Origin: Linyphia triangularis
Taxonomy: Eukaryota; Arthropoda; Arachnida; Araneae; Linyphiidae
Assembly (NCBI GenBank): GCA_963978545.1
Contig: OZ021730.1
Coordinates: 10,485,796-10,549,795 of the forward strand
Direction: 5' to 3'
DNA length: 64,000 nucleotides
Within the stretch, counting starts at the first letter, position 1. Each line of letters begins with the position of its first letter. The position numbers and the translations under genes were made by a program. Under the pieces are notes generated by a model. The model worked only from the letters and a program-made list of their open reading frames with translations, made no database searches and was not told the DNA's origin. This document shows positions 24,262-35,817 of this stretch, in pieces.

Positions 24262-25236
24262 ACGCTAATTTTTACTGTATTAAGCTACTCTCATTTTTAC
24301 CTTGTGAAGTTACACTAACATTTACTATATTAGGTTCCGCTAACTTTTACCCTATTAAGTTACGCTCATTTTAACTTATTAAGTGACGCTAATTTTCAAC
24401 ATACTAATCTACGCTCACTTTTATCATATGAAGTTACACTAACATTTACTATATTAAGTTACGCTAACTTTTCCATATTAAATTACGCTCATTTTAATAG
24501 TAAGGAATGATAATTTAGACCATATTAAGCTACTCTCATTTTTACCTTATGAAGTTACACTAACATTTACTATATTAAGTTACACTAACTTTTACCCTAT
24601 TAAGTTACGCTCATTTTAACTTATTAAGTGACGCTAATTTTCAACATATTAAGCTACTCTCATTTTTATCATATGAAGTTACGCTAACATTTACTATATT
24701 AAGTTACGCTAGCATTTACCCTATTAAGTTACGCTCATTTTAACATATTAAGTGACGCTAATTTTTACCATATTAAGCTACGTTCATTTTTACCATATGA
24801 AGTTACACTAAAATTTACTATATTAAGTTACACTAACTTTTACCCTATTAAGTTACGCTCATTTTAACTTATTAAGTGACGCTAATTTTCAACATATTAA
24901 GCTACTCTCATTTTTATCATATGAAGTTACGCTAACATTTACTATATTAAGTTACGCTAATTTTTACCATATTAAGCTACGCTCATTTTTACCATATGAA
25001 GTTACACTAACTTTTACTATATTAAGTTACACTAACTTTTACCCTATTAAGTTACGCTCATTTTAACTTATTAAGTGACGCTAATTTTCACCATATTAAG
25101 CTACGCTCACTTTTATCATATTACGCTAACATTTACTATATCAAGTTACGCTAACTTTTTCCATATTAAGTTACCCTCATTTTAACATATTAAGTGACGA
25201 TAATTTTTACCATATATAGTTACGCTAATTTGTTTG
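24262..25236. repeat. 25-bp minisatellite with higher-order period of five
   Basis: About 39 units of an AAGTTACGCTAACTTTTACC-type monomer (24-25 bp). Five variants recur in order (ctaacatttactatatt, ctaacttttaccctatt, ctcattttaacttatt, gtgacgctaattttcaac, gctactctcatttttatc), making a higher-order unit of about 124 bp in the middle. Edges are more degenerate. Confidence 0.9.
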
Positions 25237-25782
25237 GAAATAAACTTATAAATGTTTTAATGCTTAATCAATGAGTCAAATGATCAGCTACAGTTACCTA
25301 AGGGCAAATAAAATTTTCCTATCAATTTTTGGAACGAAGTATAAGTTGGTTAAATTATTAACAATAGGATATTGACATGCACTGAAATGTTTTTGAAAAG
25401 CTTGACCCAGCATCTAAAAATTAACAGTTTAAAAGATAATTATTATTTAGTATCAAGATAATTATTATTTAGTATCGAAAAACAAGTCCGTGCTTCGGAT
25501 GTCCTGTTTTTGCTTTCGCCCTAGGTGGTGAATGCATTGACCACAAATTAGACCAAGGCAGGCAAATGAAATAATGTCTTTCAGGCATGTGGCCCAGAAA
25601 CAAGGCATTAATTGCTGGACGAGATTAAAAACACGTATAAGGGAAATGAATACACAAGAAATCAACGGATCACATGCCGCATATTAAATGGTTCGGTGAT
25701 GTTTCTTCATGGAGAAAGCGTCAAACTCCTTAATCCTTGAAAATTTGAATTTTGAAGGAAGACGTTTATTTACATGGCCATG
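25237..25782. other. Unassigned; second member of a similar-block pair
   Basis: 25495-25710 resembles 21700-21880. The rest (25240-25480) is AT-rich, with ATAATTATTATTTAGTATC duplicated at 25436-25472. No gene call is made. Confidence 0.3.
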
Positions 25783-26130
25783 TTAGGAATAATCGATACC
25801 TATCGATATAGTATATTATAGGTATTTTTTTTTTCGATAACAAGTATTCTGGCATCGATACTGAGTTTTGGATAAGAGTACTGATATCGATATATTTATA
25901 TTAGGCATAATCGATGCCTATCGATAAATTAGTGTATTATTGATACTTTTTATGATTGCAAGTTTTCTGACATCGATACTAGGTTTTGGATACGAGTACT
26001 GGTATCGATATATCCATGTTAGGATTAATCGATACCTATCAATATAAGTATACTATAGATAATTTTTATCGATAACAAGTATTCTGACATCGATAATAGG
26101 TTTTGGATACGTGTACTAGTACCGAAATCA
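25783..26130. repeat. 118-bp tandem repeat, three units, ATCGAT-rich
   Basis: TTAGG anchors at 25783, 25901 and 26019 are exactly 118 apart. Each unit carries two to three ATCGATA motifs and GGTTTTGGATACGAGTACT. Units differ by about ten substitutions each. Confidence 0.88.
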
Positions 26131-26600
26131 AAGTCCAGTTTCTGAAAAAATACTCAAACTTAATGTTTATAATTAAAAATAGTTACCTTCCAAAAAAGAA
26201 GAAAAAAAATTGGAGGTGATATTTAAGTCTTAACTTTTTGAATGTTAAACAGTCGAAGATTCAATATTTATGTTGGCAACGGCCCAAAAATTATGGAATT
26301 CGCAAAACCTTGCTATTCTGTTAGAGCCATAGTTTTGTTATTAGTAGTTAGGTTTCTTAAGCTTCATATTTTTACCATGTTTTTTTATAATAACGTGGAA
26401 AAAATTGAAACTTTTTTAAATCTGAAATTGTAAGCGAAAGTCGGACCTCATTGATAGGTAAAGTAACTTTATGGCAGTGATGTGATAAACAACTTTACTA
26501 CACACCACGTGATCGAATTTTATATAGACTTAGTATAGAAATGACATATTTCCAGAAAAGATTCATTGACTTGAGTTGCAAACATTAATACATATACTAG
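26131..26600. other. Unassigned
   Basis: A 63-codon plus frame (26242-26433) is the only long one and has no recognised domain. Confidence 0.3.
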
Positions 26601-26603
26601 AGT

Positions 26604-26890
26604 GGTCCTTATTTTTTGACTTTCAAATTTATTTCTTCTCACCCCCCCCCCATTTTTTTCCGTTGACTATAAAAACATTATTATGACCAATATTTTTAAA
26701 ATTAAAAGTGATTAAACAGTGCTGCAACGAGCTTGAAGTTTGCATCAAGTAGCAACATGTTACTTTATTGCGCAGGGTGGTATTTATTTTTAAACTTTCA
26801 AATTTCTTTATTTTTACCACCCAATTTTTTTTTCTTTGACTAACAAAAGATTATTATGACAATTTTTTAATAAATTCAAAGTGATTTACC
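26604..26890. repeat. Diverged direct duplication, about 180-bp unit
   Basis: 26615-26715 (ACTTTCAAATTTATTTCTTC, C-run, TTGACTATAAAA, TTATTATGACCAAT, AAAGTGATT) is repeated in order at 26795-26885 with substitutions. Confidence 0.6.
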
Positions 26891-27001
26891 CATGCAGCTT
26901 CCACTTCTATATACTCTGTGGTTTCTACTTAGTCGTTGCCTTTTCTCAAATATTTTTGCTAGCCTATTTTGTAGGTATTTGTTTTTTATTTAATTGCAAA
27001 A

Positions 27002-27129
27002 ATGGAACCTGATTTTGTAAGAAGCCAATCGGACAATTTGCCAAAAATTAACTCGACAATGATGGCTGTCTATTTCAGCAAAAATATGGATTTTGTAACA
27101 GCGGAAACCCGTGGCGTAAAAGCCAATAG
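27002..27129 (+). CDS. Candidate first coding exon, unknown protein
   Basis: An ATG at 27002 opens 42 codons plus two bases and ends at a consensus donor (AATAG then gtaag at 27130). The reading starts MEPDFVRSQSDNLPK and ends FVTAETRGVKAN, with mixed polar composition unlike the AT-driven frames around it. Unspliced, it would hit TAA at once, so the donor matters. The shape (FF/YF..N.DFV.AE.RGVK) faintly recalls the start of arthropod proteins with a YqaJ-type nuclease domain, but that is weak memory. I found no second exon downstream, so it could be a real first exon, a transposon-gene fragment or chance. Confidence 0.35.
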
Positions 27130-29913
27130 GTAAGATTCCCCGCTTTCATTAACTTGAATGGTTTTGTTGGGCTTGGAATAAAAAGTTTGGTGGGAAAATA
27201 TCGGTATTTTTTCGTTAAAGAGGGACGTTGTCAATATTCAAGTCCGGTACGGATTCTGCGCCAAGGTGATTTTTGCCAAAAATGTCTGCTCAGCCATTTT
27301 TTTTAATGACAAGTTAACATAATTTGGCGTGGTTTTATATAAACAATTCTTACGAACTTCGAATTTCAAACCATTACTTTGCACTTGATGTTTACAAAAT
27401 TTAGAATAGCTTTCCTAACATATAGCTTGTTTTAAACTTAAACGGCAAACATTCTTTAATTTTCCTAATATAAAAATTATCATAAATGCAACTTTCTTCA
27501 AAATGATCTTCACAAACATAACGTACAGTCTTTGTCGACAGTGGCATATACTTTTCATTGTCCCTCTTCATCGCTTAGCACCACTTTTTTCGAGTATTTT
27601 CATTCCGTGGTACGTAAATGAAAATTTTGTCAGGAATTGTTATGGTTGTGCTTTTGCACATTGGCACGATACAATATTTGTAGAAAATGTTAGACATTTT
27701 ACGAAAAAAATCAATCAAAGAATCTCAAAACAAAATGACGAGGAGACAAGTATTTGAAATTTCCATGATAACGTTTTAATAGCCGAGACCGCCACGTGAC
27801 CTATGGAGATATTTAGGAAGCGGTGACGTCATAATGGAGTCTCAAAAAAAAAAGGTCCGTTTTTCCGCAAAAATCTGATTGACAAACTTAAAATGCAAAT
27901 TAAAAAAAAAAAAAAAAAAGCGTAGAGAATAGAAATTTTTATGTTAATGATCATTTCGAGACATTTAGAATCGAATAAAAAAAAATTTTAAAAATGTGGG
28001 AATTGTCCATTGTTTCAGTGAGTAAACTCTGATTAAAATCTTCTTATTCTGTATTAGTGTATAGTAGAGGTTTTTTCTAAACCATAGCTAACTCAATTGT
28101 GCTTAGAGATGGTCGTTATTTTATATCAGAAATATTTTAATACATTATTTGTGATGCACATTACGATTGTTCTGAAAATAAGAGTCAAACATAACTGTAA
28201 TAGAGGAAATGATTTGAAAGTGAAACGCATATTTGTAAGTTTTAATATCGCTATAAATCAAATACAAAAATAGATATTTATAAATAATAAAAATTTACAT
28301 CATAAGATTAATCTTTCATATATTTATTATTTTAGATTAGAAAATCGTCGTTTGTATCAGTCATAAGTTTGAATCTGTTTAAGGAACTTTTAATGGAATT
28401 TTTAAATGTATCACCCACTTTTTTAAAAAGCAAATATTTCTTATAAACATGTCAAACATAAATTTAAAAAATATATCCGTGTAGTAAATTACACTAGAAA
28501 GAAGACTGAAGTTAATAAAACAAATTTCAAAGGACTCTTATTTGAAAAAAGACAAAAACAAGTGCGATTTTGCGACGTGTGGACGGCCGATACAAGCAGT
28601 ACTCTTATATGCACAAAAATATCTCTAAAAATACAAAAATTTTGTTGTATGAACGTTATATTACCTTTATTTGTTACATTGTATTATTTTGCATCTTTCT
28701 TTTTTTACTTAAGTGGGGGGGGGGGGGGGAATTGGACCATTTTCGTTCATTTTTGCTAATTCTGTGTCCGTTTTTAGCATTTTATGGTGAATAAGTGACT
28801 CAAAATAATATCCATCAACGGTGTGATGTTAAAAGTTTAATAAGATATAAACACAAAATAATTATTTACAAGTCACACACACCCCACAAAATAAACGAGG
28901 AACTTTCACGTTTTTTCGTTTTATTTTTAAATAAAAGGAGAGAAAAAATCATGAAAAACAATACCATTCTTTCAAAAATTTGAGCTCGGATAGATAGTTA
29001 AAAAAAATGTTTAGTTTTTCACTTTGCGATTTGGCTGGAAAAAGCCACTTTTGCTGAAACGTCAACGCGCAGATAATGAACCAGTCTAAAACCTGTTTCA
29101 GAAAGGGAATGACTGAGGTTTCCCCTTCGTTTAGCGACTTTATTTCTGCGTAACCACGTCACGGGTTTTTTATGCGTTTTTGGTCACGTGACTTTCGCTT
29201 TGATTTCGGCCAATTTCAAACACGATTTTTGATTAATTGAAAGCATAAAGATAAAAAATAATTGCTCTGCTCAAATATATTCGTTGGATAACACTAGAAA
29301 ATACAAAAAATATTCATTTTCCTCACTTGTGCAAGTTCCTCATTATACTGGGAACATATCCTATTCTGGGGGGAATTCCTCACCTCACATGTTTACTGTT
29401 CGAGTGCTGGAGTTAAACTGAATAATTATCTACACTAAGTAGGTCTTTACTATGTCCATAGATGGCGTTAGTAGTACAGTCCGGGGAAAGAGTTATACAG
29501 AGAGTGTCACAATTTTCAATATCAATGTGGCAGGTGTTAATATTATCTATAAAACTAAATACATTATCAAAATTGGTCAGAAGGAAAAAGTTTTGGGTGT
29601 GTGTAATCAAATCCGAAGAAATTTAAATTTTTCAAAGAATTAAAAAAAAAAAGTATTATCTTTTTAACAACTTCAGGCTCGTTGCGGGACAGGTAAATAA
29701 TAATTTATAGGAATGAATTTTAGCACACACAGTCAAAATAGGTCAAAAGGAAAAAAATAAGGAGGGAGGGTTAAAATCGGATGAAATTTCATTTTTAATT
29801 CCATATAAGGACAACCCTAACGTAATTGCTGAATATCCGTATATAAATTTTATCATTTTCATATGAGTAACCAAAATGCATTCATGCATTTTACAATTCG
29901 GTGCTTGAATAAC
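27130..29913. other. Unassigned AT-rich stretch
   Basis: Holds homopolymers (A run near 27902, G run near 28716) and several chance frames (27503-27757, 28562-28983, 29413-29643). CACGTGAC motifs at about 27793 and 29185 stand alone. I see no consistent exon or transposon end. Confidence 0.3.
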
Positions 29914-29921
29914 CCTCGTTT

Positions 29922-30607
29922 CAAGGCCTATTCTAAGGAATTTTTACGACTGCCCAAACTTCCGTCCCCCCCCCCTTCCCCCCCCTCCCCCCCCCCCCCC
30001 CCTTCCCCCCCCCCTTCCCCCCCCCCCCCCCCCCTCCCCCCGACCTTACAAACATTATTACGCTAAACAGAGAATAAAAAAATTAGAAAAAATAGGCCTA
30101 TTAACAGTCTCACAATGATATTTTCGCCTCCTATGTATGGAATTTAAAATTGTGATTCGTCATGTTGTCGATCCATAAGTCCCCATTTATACGTTTATAA
30201 TTTCAGGTCTTCCTAGTTTTTAAATTTAGCACAAAGTTGTTAAAATTTAAACCTAATTATTTAACTTAAAACACTACTAAATTCGAGGCGTTAAGGGAAC
30301 GAATAACCGCCAGAATAGCTTCGATTATGTCAAATATGCCAATTATTGGGTTGCCTGGTAAGAGTTTTTCTTGAAGCTGAAACTTCAAAGAAGGAAGGGT
30401 TGCATAAACAAATAAAAAAGTCGTTTTAAATTTTATTATACTCAAATTCAAAAAGATGAATAATAATTGCACTCATTTAATAAAATCATATTTTTAATTT
30501 CCTTGTTTTTCTATTTTTTACGACTGCCCAATATCTGATTTACGACTGCCCAAATACAATTTACGACTGCCCAAATAGGCCACGACTGCCCGTTAGAATA
30601 GGCCCTG
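29922..30607. mobile_element. Non-autonomous hAT-type element, family D
   Basis: Ends CAAGGCCTATTCTAA and (inverted) CAGGGCCTATTCTAA are flanked by a perfect 8-bp cctcgttt (29914-29921, 30608-30615). ACGACTGCCC occurs once near the left end (29947) and four times near the right end (30519-30592), like transposase-binding subterminal repeats of hAT elements. A long C/T tract (29966-30042) follows the left copy. Confidence 0.88.
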
Positions 30608-31153
30608 CCTCGTTTGAACATATGACTCCTTCTCGACCCCATAAAATAAGTTAATCGAGATTGGAACTGCTTACTTTTGTTCTTGATTCCTAATTTCATA
30701 GTTGTAACTCCATTGAAAGTAGGGCATAGGGAGGATGTTCTTCGTATGATTTCAATGTTTCGACCCCTTCTTGTTATTTTTAAATCAATTAATCAATGTC
30801 GGAATAGCTTACTTTATCTATGTTGGCCATTGTTGACATTTCTACCCAAAATCACAGTTGTGACTACTTTGCAAGTGAGGAATTTGAATAATCCCTCGTT
30901 TAAAAACGGTTGAACCTTTTTTGACCCCTTATAGGTCGGTATTAGATTAACTTAGTTTATCAGTGATTGTACTTGGAACCACATATAAGAGTTGTGAATG
31001 CATTGGAAGGGGGACGTTTCAATATTCTATGTTTGGAATGTTTCGTCCCCTTAAAATTTGTTAATCAACATCGGAATTGCTTACTTTTCTATGCTTACCT
31101 TTGTTGTCATTTGTACCAAATATAAGAGATACGACAACACTGGAAGGGAGATA

Positions 31154-31520
31154 GCCGACCAAATGGTATAGTGGTTAGCGTGCTAGCTTCTAGACCGCGA
31201 GGTTGCGGGTTCGAGTCCCGTATTGGCATGGGTGTTTGGTTGGTTGTATTCAGATTATCTGGCGCCGTCAGCAACACGAGGGCTATAATGCGCCGAAACA
31301 TTCGCCATTAGACAAGCCAACATACATTTACAAACACCCATGCCAACACGGGACTCGGAACCCGCAACCTCGCATTCTAGAAGCTAGCACGCTAACCACT
31401 ATACCGTTTGGTCGGCGGCATGGGTGTTTGTAAATGTATGTTGGCTTGTCTAATGACTAATTTTCGGGGCATTATATCCCTCGTGTTGCTGACGGCGCCA
31501 GATAATCTGAATACAACCAA
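31154..31520 (+). mobile_element. tRNA-derived SINE, copy 6, split by copy 7
   Basis: Plus-strand SINE from 31154, interrupted at 31238-31416 and resuming 31430-31520. The outer duplication is ctggaagggagata (31140-31153) against ctggaatggagata (31521-31534). The head has intact A-box and B-box-like segments. Confidence 0.9.
31238..31416 (-). mobile_element. tRNA-derived SINE, copy 7, nested in copy 6
   Basis: Minus-strand copy inserted into the body of copy 6 at ggcatgggtgttt (31225-31237, repeated at 31417-31429). The two lie head to head, so a transcript could fold into a long hairpin. Confidence 0.92.
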
Positions 31521-31734
31521 CTGGAATGGAGATATTTCATGTTTTGCACGTTTCGACCCATTTTCGTACCTTTGAAATTGATTTATAGACATCGGAATAG
31601 TTTACTTTTTCTATGTTTGTCCTTCTTGATATTTGTATTGAATATCAGATTCGGAAGTGCGACATTCGAATAAACCTCGTTTGGAACATTTGACCTTATG
31701 AATCCTATGTTTCAACAATGGTCGGTTAAATGCT

Positions 31735-31925
31735 AGCCAAAGCGTGATTGGATGACGGCAAGTTGGTTTATTAGTATTCCTTAAGAGCGACTTTTTTGTG
31801 AGAGTAACAGCCCCAAAATATGATAGGATGCATTGCATTGACATCGAATCTATCTGCCAAGTTTCAGCCCGATTGTATAACGGTAAGGGGGTTAATTAGG
31901 CGTCCGCAGATTTGCCTCCCATTGA
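31735..31925. repeat. Dispersed repeat, family J copy 2
   Basis: Same order of blocks as 12560-12770: GCAAGTTGGTTTATTAGTAT, ACAGCCCCAAAATATGATAG and TCTATCTGCCAAGTTTCAG. Poly-A runs follow near 31955 and 32012. Confidence 0.5.
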
Positions 31926-32204
31926 CAAACATAATTGAACTTATAAAAGATTTAAAAAAAAAAAAAATTTAATCATCATTAATTCCACTTTCAATAAGGA
32001 GCTGAAAATTTAAAAAAAAAAAAAAAGCTCAATAACTCAACGAACATAGTATTGTTCATCTTAATCTATAAACAATCTAACCTTCTTTAACGATAGAAAG
32101 TAAATGTTTTCGCTTTTAATGCACAAATCACTATGAAGCTTCCAGAACCTGTTGTACAGCAATTGTTAAAATAAAAAGTAATTCTTTAGTCTTCTCGTGT
32201 AAAA

Positions 32205-32393
32205 ATGACGGATCCTTTTGAAGATTATTCGTCAGATCTCGTTAAAAAATCAAAAGATATATAACCTCTTCTAATTGACAAGAGAAAGTTGGAGGTTAGG
32301 ATAAACGAATAATAAAGATTCTTGCACAAGTCGATCGGCTTTCACAAAAAGTAAATAGAAGCATTTAGGTTAACTCGTTATCTTTTCGAATAA
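32205..32393 (+). pseudogene. Possible decayed coding remnant
   Basis: From ATG at 32205 one frame reads MTDPFEDYSSDLVKKSKDI, then a stop, then PLLIDKRKLEVRINE, two stops, RFLHKSIGFHKK, a stop, and IEAFRLTRYLFE before the final stop. The segments look protein-like and keep one frame, as expected of a gene losing codons to stops. I recognise no family. It may be chance. Confidence 0.25.
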
Positions 32394-32429
32394 TACAATG
32401 TGATGCCACCTTCGCCAAACTAATTCCGT

Positions 32430-32777
32430 TTTTTTTTTTTATTGTGGTTCCTGATGCGAATCGGTGGCGAAAGGCAACCCTAATGAAATATGAAGTCCAT
32501 TCAGAATTCTTTACTTTCAAATTCTACAATGAAGGATTCCGTTTCACAAGAGGCTACATGCTTGATTTCATCTAGGATAGTCTGATTTTGATCTTCTACT
32601 AGCTGTGAGGCCTGATTGGGATCAGCTATTGAATAAATATCGCATCTAATTTGTTCTGTAGTGATATGGCTGGTTTAATGCATTGTATGCACGACGTTGT
32701 TTGTACTGGAGTTTTACCATCTTCCATGTCTTACTTCTTGTCACAACAACACTTTTAAAATTAAGTTCCAATATTTG
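32430..32777 (-). pseudogene. Frameshifted retrocopy of a small gene
   Basis: On the minus strand an ATG at 32725-32727 opens MEDGKTPVQTTSCIQC..., which hits a stop after about 33 codons. A shift of one frame from about 32640 gives 46 open codons (starts DIYSIADPNQ, ends FESKEF) to TGA at 32501-32503. The 227-nt span is one short of 76 codons, so a single-base deletion explains it. After a 3' trailer comes AATAAAA-like poly(A) (T run at 32429-32440). The whole is flanked by aattccgttt (32422-32431, 32778-32787). Poly(A) plus target duplication marks retrotransposition. The parent gene is not recognised. Confidence 0.6.
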
Positions 32778-32787
32778 AATTCCGTTT

Positions 32788-33314
32788 CGCCAATTGAATT
32801 GTTCCAATCACACAAAAAAAAAAATATTCCTTTAAAGAAAAAATATTTATATTAATGTGAAGCAAATGGCAACACTTGTTACATGCTTGTGAGTTGTGAC
32901 TAATCACAACACACCTATAAAAACAAGTGCTTTTTTTTATTTACTTATTTTCAAAACGTAGCTGATAAGTTGATGATCCTATTTATAAGAACGTATATTT
33001 TTTAAAATAGTTCTTATAAATTATTCTTGTTTTAACTTCGAAAATTGTCTTAAATACCTTACTGTCGAAATATTATACTTGTATTTTACAAATTTTAAAT
33101 GCACACTTGCTTAAAATTTGAAGGAAAAAAAAAATTAACATAATATTCCAAACACGAACAATAACAAACAAGCATAGTAGCCGTATCAGATAGCAATTGA
33201 CCTGTTACGTCACATACATAATCCTCATTAGTTTAGAACTTTCGATGGTATGTGTAACTCCATGCCATCGTAACCGAAAGGATTATGTGCAGAGGGGCTC
33301 AAAACAACTAACAT

Positions 33315-33347
<33 letters not shown>

Positions 33348-34258
33348 CTTGATTTTTCAAAAATAATTAATTTTCATATTGAAACGTTAATTAGTAGTTA
33401 ATTTTCAGTTCACAGGATTAATATAAAATCCTTATACTAATTTTCATTCACATTTAATTTTCAAATATCAGGGGAATAAATATACAACAATTTAATTGTC
33501 ACTAGCGACGTTCATGATTCGTTTTAATTTTATTTTAAAAAATGCTTTGTATGGCAGTAAAATAGGAAGCACATCATCAAATTACTCTAATTTCAAACCA
33601 TGGGGGGGGGGGAGTTAATTTCTCCCGGACACCAAATCGCATCACTTCTCATTATAAACCCATCTCACTTATTATTCCAAAATATTTATTCAAATGTGCT
33701 CCACTCTATTTTGAATCCGCCCTTTTTCGACATTCTCTTGTCCGCGAGGCATGGAAAATAAAAAGCGACTGCTTTTTTAAAACAGACCTTCAGACAAGCA
33801 ACACACAGTTATGTCGGTCAGTTGACCTTGCCCCATAAAAAGCGATGGGATACTTCTAGCAAATACAACAAATGAGGTGGTAGAAAACGATTTCCTTTTC
33901 TAGTGTTCGAAATGAGACTAATATGTTCTTATTCTTTCCAACTTATTCGTGTTCTTATTACGGTTATAGGTAAGATCCTCGGGGGATTGATTTAGTAATG
34001 TTTTTCCGTTTATTTTTTCACTTAGAACAAATATAACTTTTTGAGATAGGATGTCGGAAAGTTTTTATTCTCTTTTCTGCTCTTACCCTTTTTACTATAA
34101 ATAGTTTATTTTCTTCAATATTTTTTCAGACAACGATTGTCAAGTTATTGAACAATTTATTCTGATTTGCTCTTTTTCTTTAGCTTGAACCAAACGATAA
34201 TATTGATTAAAATCAGAATGAAGTATGCAGCTTATGCATAGCCCAGTCAATTGTTATA
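32788..34258. other. Unassigned
   Basis: An inverted family I fragment lies near 32880-32960. Long T run at 33316-33342, G run at 33602-33611. Moderately GC-rich sequence at 33700-33900 shows no clear exon. Confidence 0.35.
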
Positions 34259-35128
34259 GACTGAAAGGCGAATGCAAGTTTAGATACCTCGTCGAACATC
34301 ATTCTGAATTTTTTATAAAATGTCGAGAAGTGTTAGTAAATCATGAACCCACTGGTCTGCAGAGACAAAAACGGCTGAAATTATTAAAAATTTGACTTTG
34401 AATGAGTTAAACTAAATTTTATTGCCAAATATGTCATAACTTGCCAATAAATAAACATTCTTTCTTGCCTTTTGTCTGTTAATCCACCATTCTTTTAATT
34501 TTCATTTTAAAAGGTTGCAGACGGTTGGTTGGTTGGTTGGTTGGTTGGTTGTATTCAGATTATCTGGCACCGTCAGCAACACGAGGGCTATAATGCGCCG
34601 AAACATTCGTCATTAGACAAACCAACATACATTTACAAACACCCATGCCTAACACGGGACTCGAACCCGCAACCTCGCGGTCCAGAAGCTAGCACGCTAA
34701 CCACTACACCGTTTGGTCGGCTAAAAGGTTGCAGACGATTTGTCTTTAATGGCGCCCAAATTTTTTATCTTTTAAAAGTCAGCCAAGTTGGCAATAAATA
34801 TTGCGTCATCAGATACTTAAAATTTATCGCCAACTTGGCTCACTTTTAAAAGCTGGATGTATTTTTCGTGCTTATTTAGAAAATAAATATCGTCTGCACT
34901 CTTCCTCATTGAAAATTAAAGAGCACTTGGTCACCACTTAGAAAAGAATGCTCATTATTTGGCTAATTATGACATATTTGGCAATCGGAATTCAACGTCG
35001 ATTTTTTATTGTTTTGACCAATTTTGCCAAGGCAGACCAGTGGATTCATGTGTGTATGATCTACTAACATTTCTCTAGAATGATGTTTGATGAGTTGATA
35101 TTCGTAAACTTGCAGTCGCCTCTCGGAC
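34259..35128. mobile_element. Hairpin MITE, family B copy 4, carrying a SINE
   Basis: Ends GACTGAAAGGCGA and (inverted) GTCCGAGAGGCGACTGCAA. TA flanks the left end; the right flank is CA, probably mutated. The arms are more diverged than in the other copies. A SINE occupies 34524-34721. Confidence 0.7.
34524..34721 (-). mobile_element. tRNA-derived SINE, copy 8
   Basis: Minus-strand copy with the longest tail in the window (six GGTT units) and a 16-bp perfect duplication, taaaaggttgcagacg (34508-34523, 34722-34737). The B-box-like segment is the clean GGTTCGAGTCCCG form. Long tail and perfect duplication suggest a young insertion. Confidence 0.92.
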
Positions 35129-35815
35129 CATTGCGTTGTTTGTTACTAAAAAACTTAAGATGTTTCTGTGGAAAGTAATTACAAAAGTAATAACTGCACA
35201 GAAGTGTTCAACAATATTTCATTAAAGAAAACAAAAATCACAGTGCACATTGCTTTTGAGGCATCCGACAATTTTTTATGCCGAAACTTTGATGCAAAAA
35301 CTTTAATAAGTTAGTCAATAAAAAAAAAATTGCAACCGTATTAGTAAAGCAGTTTAATTCACCCTAAAACTACATTTCATAGTGCCCTGTTGAAGGATTT
35401 AACAAATTTCGTTCTACGACTAGAAACTAGCACAATTTCATTTGCTTTTAAAATGTTTAATTAAACATTTCTGCTTTAAGGAAAACCCAATAAAATGTCT
35501 TGTAGAACACTAGACAATAAACATTGCCATAGAACATTTTATAACAAAATCTCTATGTTTATAATAGTACAAAACTTCTATTTCTTTCAAAAGGTTTTAG
35601 GTCTATACAAAAAATTACATTATAGTCTTAGCATGCACACTAATAAAAATCACCAAAGAATAAATACTAGTACAAACAGTCCATACCTGATGCTCTTTGA
35701 GCAGTTTGGAACCTGTACAAATCGGCATTTCTTCATAAAGCTCATATTATTAAGGGTATAGTTTGAGGATTTTTGGTTCAAGAGTTATTTGTCGGTTGTA
35801 CTATGTTACTGAAAC
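35129..35815. other. Unassigned
   Basis: An 88-codon plus frame (35495-35761) has no recognised domain. Nothing else is supported. Confidence 0.3.
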
Positions 35816-35817
35816 TA

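Larger units (their letters stand above)
29890..31690. repeat. Degenerate tandem repeat, about 140-bp unit, interrupted twice
   Basis: Blocks such as TCGGAATAGCTTACTTT (about 30655, 30798, 31069, 31591), GTTGTGACTAC and AATAACCCTCGTTTGAA recur in the same order. Roughly five to six units remain after removing a hAT (29922-30607) and nested SINEs (31154-31520). Spacing is 120-150 bp and copies are old. Confidence 0.6.

Noticed and set aside
29863..30066. Proline/serine-rich frame (67 codons)
   Set aside because: It is a translation of the C/T tract inside hAT family D.
31154..31230. tRNA genes at SINE heads (here and at nine other sites)
   Set aside because: The heads have A/B-box-like segments, but each is followed by the same SINE body and tail and flanked by target duplications. 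None is a stand-alone tRNA.
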